Of a stretch of 64,000 nt of DNA, positions 62,834 to 64,000 are shown piece after piece. The notes under the pieces were generated by a model, which was not told where the DNA came from, searched no databases, and was given only the letters and a program-made list of their open reading frames with translations. The position numbers were made by a program, and so were the translations under genes. The DNA lies in NCBI GenBank assembly GCA_026004655.1, contig BPJO01000004.1:141882-205881 (forward strand). The letters run 5' to 3'. Origin of the DNA: Phycisphaerae bacterium (lineage in GTDB: Bacteria; Planctomycetota; Phycisphaerae; Tepidisphaerales; Tepidisphaeraceae). Positions within the stretch are counted from its first letter, which is position 1, and each line of letters starts with the position of its first letter.

Positions 62834-63064
62834 ATGGCCACGGGCAAGGTCAAGTGGTTTAACGACCAAAAGGGCTTCGGTTTCATTTCAATGGAAGAAA
62901 CCGGTCAAGACGTTTTTGTTCATCATTCCGTCATCGAAGGAGAAGGGTTTAAAACGCTCCGTGACGGCGAGTCGGTTGATTACGACTACGAAGAAGGCCC
63001 CAAAGGTATCCGCGCAACGCGGGTTCGTCGGTCCGAACAGGCGATCGCTGCGTCGCGCCGTTGA
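62834..63064 (+). CDS. Cold-shock domain protein
   Basis: The 76-residue product is a typical cold-shock (S1-like OB) protein: [21 protein letters not shown] with RNP1 (KGFGFI), [14 protein letters not shown] with RNP2 (VFVHH), and [20 protein letters not shown]. It binds single-stranded RNA or DNA and acts as an RNA chaperone. The ATG at 62834 follows AGGAAAGGA. The open frame extends upstream but that part is likely the untranslated leader, which is often long in such genes. Confidence 0.94.
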   Translation: MATGKVKWFNDQKGFGFISMEETGQDVFVHHSVIEGEGFKTLRDGESVDYDYEEGPKGIRATRVRRSEQAIAASRR

Positions 63065-63344
63065 CTTTGACCTTCTGCTGAAATACAGAATAACCGGCTT
63101 TTGCTTCCGATGGATGAGTCGGTCCGGGTCCTTGCTACCCCGATCGGTCATCGTTTCTCCCGCCGTTGGGATTATTCCAATCCCCCCGTCAGAAGGTTTG
63201 TCGTCTTGTGAACCTTTGACTAGACTTGTACTCGCTAATTGACGAGGAGGAGGGTGTTTATAAAGATAGTTTAGCCACGGAACGTCGGGTGCGCAGGGTC
63301 GAGAAGATGAGAAACCCGTCAGGTGGCGGGTATGGAGTAATCGA

Positions 63345-63846
63345 ATGAGTGATCCTACCAATTCACCGACATCGGATTCCGCGGGGCAGGAAATCGTTTT
63401 TGCCCAATTCGACGATTTTGATTGTGGATGATAACGCCCAGAACGTCGAACTTTTACAGGCATTTTTAGAATCCCTTCCTGTGAAAATCGTTACCGCTTC
63501 GGACGGGGTGGAAGCCCTTGAACGGGTGCAGGAGCATCAGCCGGACCTAATTCTGCTGGACATCATGATGCCCAGGATGAGTGGATTTCAAGTCTGTCGT
63601 AAGTTGAAATCAGACCCCAAAACCCGGGATATTCAGATCCTCATGGTGACAGCCTTGAACGAACTAGGAGATATAGAACAGGCTGCGGAATGCGGAACGG
63701 ATGATTTTGTCTCTAAACCCGTCAACAAGTTCGAATTGCTAACCCGGGTTAAAAGCCTGCTCCGAGTCCGTCATCTGAAAAATGAGCTGGAACGTGCCCT
63801 GACTTATCTGAACGAGGTCGAGCACGAATCGACTGGTTCGGAATAA
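63345..63846 (+). CDS. Single-domain response regulator (possible frameshift near the start)
   Basis: The protein is a CheY-like receiver: TILIVDDNAQNVELLQAFLE, acidic pocket DD and phosphoacceptor Asp in LILLDIMMPRMSG, Thr in MVTALNE, and Lys in FVSKPVNKFELLTRVKSLL, ending in a short helical tail. No output domain follows. The continuous frame begins only at a GTG (63349). However, an ATG at 63345 with GGAG seven bases upstream opens another frame (MSDPTNSPTSDSAGQE) that would join the receiver if one base were removed near 63390-63405, beside a run of five T. So a one-base surplus is likely here as well. Confidence 0.85.
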
Positions 63847-63858
63847 CCTTTCATTCCT

Positions 63859-64000
63859 ATGAGCGATTCCGTTCAACCTCCCGAACTCGACTCATCCGTC
63901 ACCCTGGACGCATTTCTGTCTGCAGCATCAGCCAGGCAACCGATCCCCGGCGGAGGCGCTGTAACAGCATTGACAGGAGCGCTCGCCTCGGCTATTGGCG
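63859..64000 (+). CDS. Cyclodeaminase/cyclohydrolase family protein, N-terminal part
   Basis: The gene runs off the right edge. The first 47 codons read MSDSVQPPELDSSVTLDAFL, then SARQPIPGGGAVTALTGALASAIG. The PGGGAVTALTGALA block fits the start of the formiminotransferase-cyclodeaminase C-terminal family (FTCD_C/FchA), which releases ammonia from formimino-tetrahydrofolate or hydrolyses methenyl-tetrahydrofolate. It starts 13 bases after the response regulator. Only the first helix is visible, so this is a family-level call. Confidence 0.75.
   Translation, partial: MSDSVQPPELDSSVTLDAFLSAASARQPIPGGGAVTALTGALASAIG

Overview
The window reads as bacterial chromosome from a planctomycete, most likely class Phycisphaerae. 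The grounds are two exported proteins with the LEPR-XLL N-terminal motif (LEPRRLL and LEPRKLL), a single-chain SecDF, a LysM protein downstream of secDF, many large conserved housekeeping genes, and neighbouring genes typical of that group. This is inference from gene content; no 16S or marker phylogeny is possible here.

Layout. 1-20.8 kb is housekeeping: a partial ammonium transporter (minus strand), tgt-yajC-secDF-LysM, rfbC, a cNMP-binding/DUF1003 membrane protein, a UDP-sugar pyrophosphorylase, rsgA, smc, a DUF402 protein, aroA, a fluoride riboswitch with a CLC-type antiporter, and nuoG. 21.0-24.5 kb holds two exported LEPR-XLL proteins that share a perfect 248-bp DNA repeat encoding an SdrD-B-like domain. 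24.5-47.6 kb is one continuous minus-strand CRISPR-Cas effector block. In transcription order it has: a type I-G (formerly I-U) cassette with Csx17 (cas3-csx17-csb1-csb2), a second I-G cassette with Csb3 (cas3-csb3-csb1-csb2), a type III-B set (cmr1-6), a Csx1/TM1812-family CARF-HEPN protein, and a CARF-RelE protein resembling Cami1. No cas1, cas2, cas4 or repeat-spacer array is visible. 48.0-58.2 kb is again ordinary: an AraC regulator, a DUF255 thioredoxin-domain protein with a DsbD-N-like tail, a cyclophilin, fusA, an FCY1-like cytosine deaminase, glgB and lipB. 58.2-62.3 kb holds four consecutive genes (FIST protein, CPBP/CAAX protease, an unidentified protein, lptB) all broken by frameshifts. 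The end carries a region with two perfect DnaA boxes, a cold-shock gene, a response regulator and the start of a cyclodeaminase-family gene.

How the defence block probably works. The Csb2 proteins (Cas5-Cas6 fusions) would process crRNA; Csb1 with Csb2 and either Csx17 or Csb3 would form two DNA-targeting complexes that recruit their own Cas3. The Cmr complex would detect target RNA. Its Cas10 lacks the HD nuclease but keeps GGDD, so its output is presumably cyclic oligoadenylate, read by the two CARF proteins: one would cut RNA through HEPN, the other mRNA at the ribosome through RelE. crRNAs and adaptation would have to come from elsewhere in the genome. cmr1 carries two one-base frameshifts as read here.

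Caution on sequence quality: nearly all frameshifts I could resolve (cmr1, FIST, CPBP, lptB, response regulator) are explained by one surplus base each. That bias, in genes including normally essential lptB, suggests insertion errors in the assembly at least as much as real decay.
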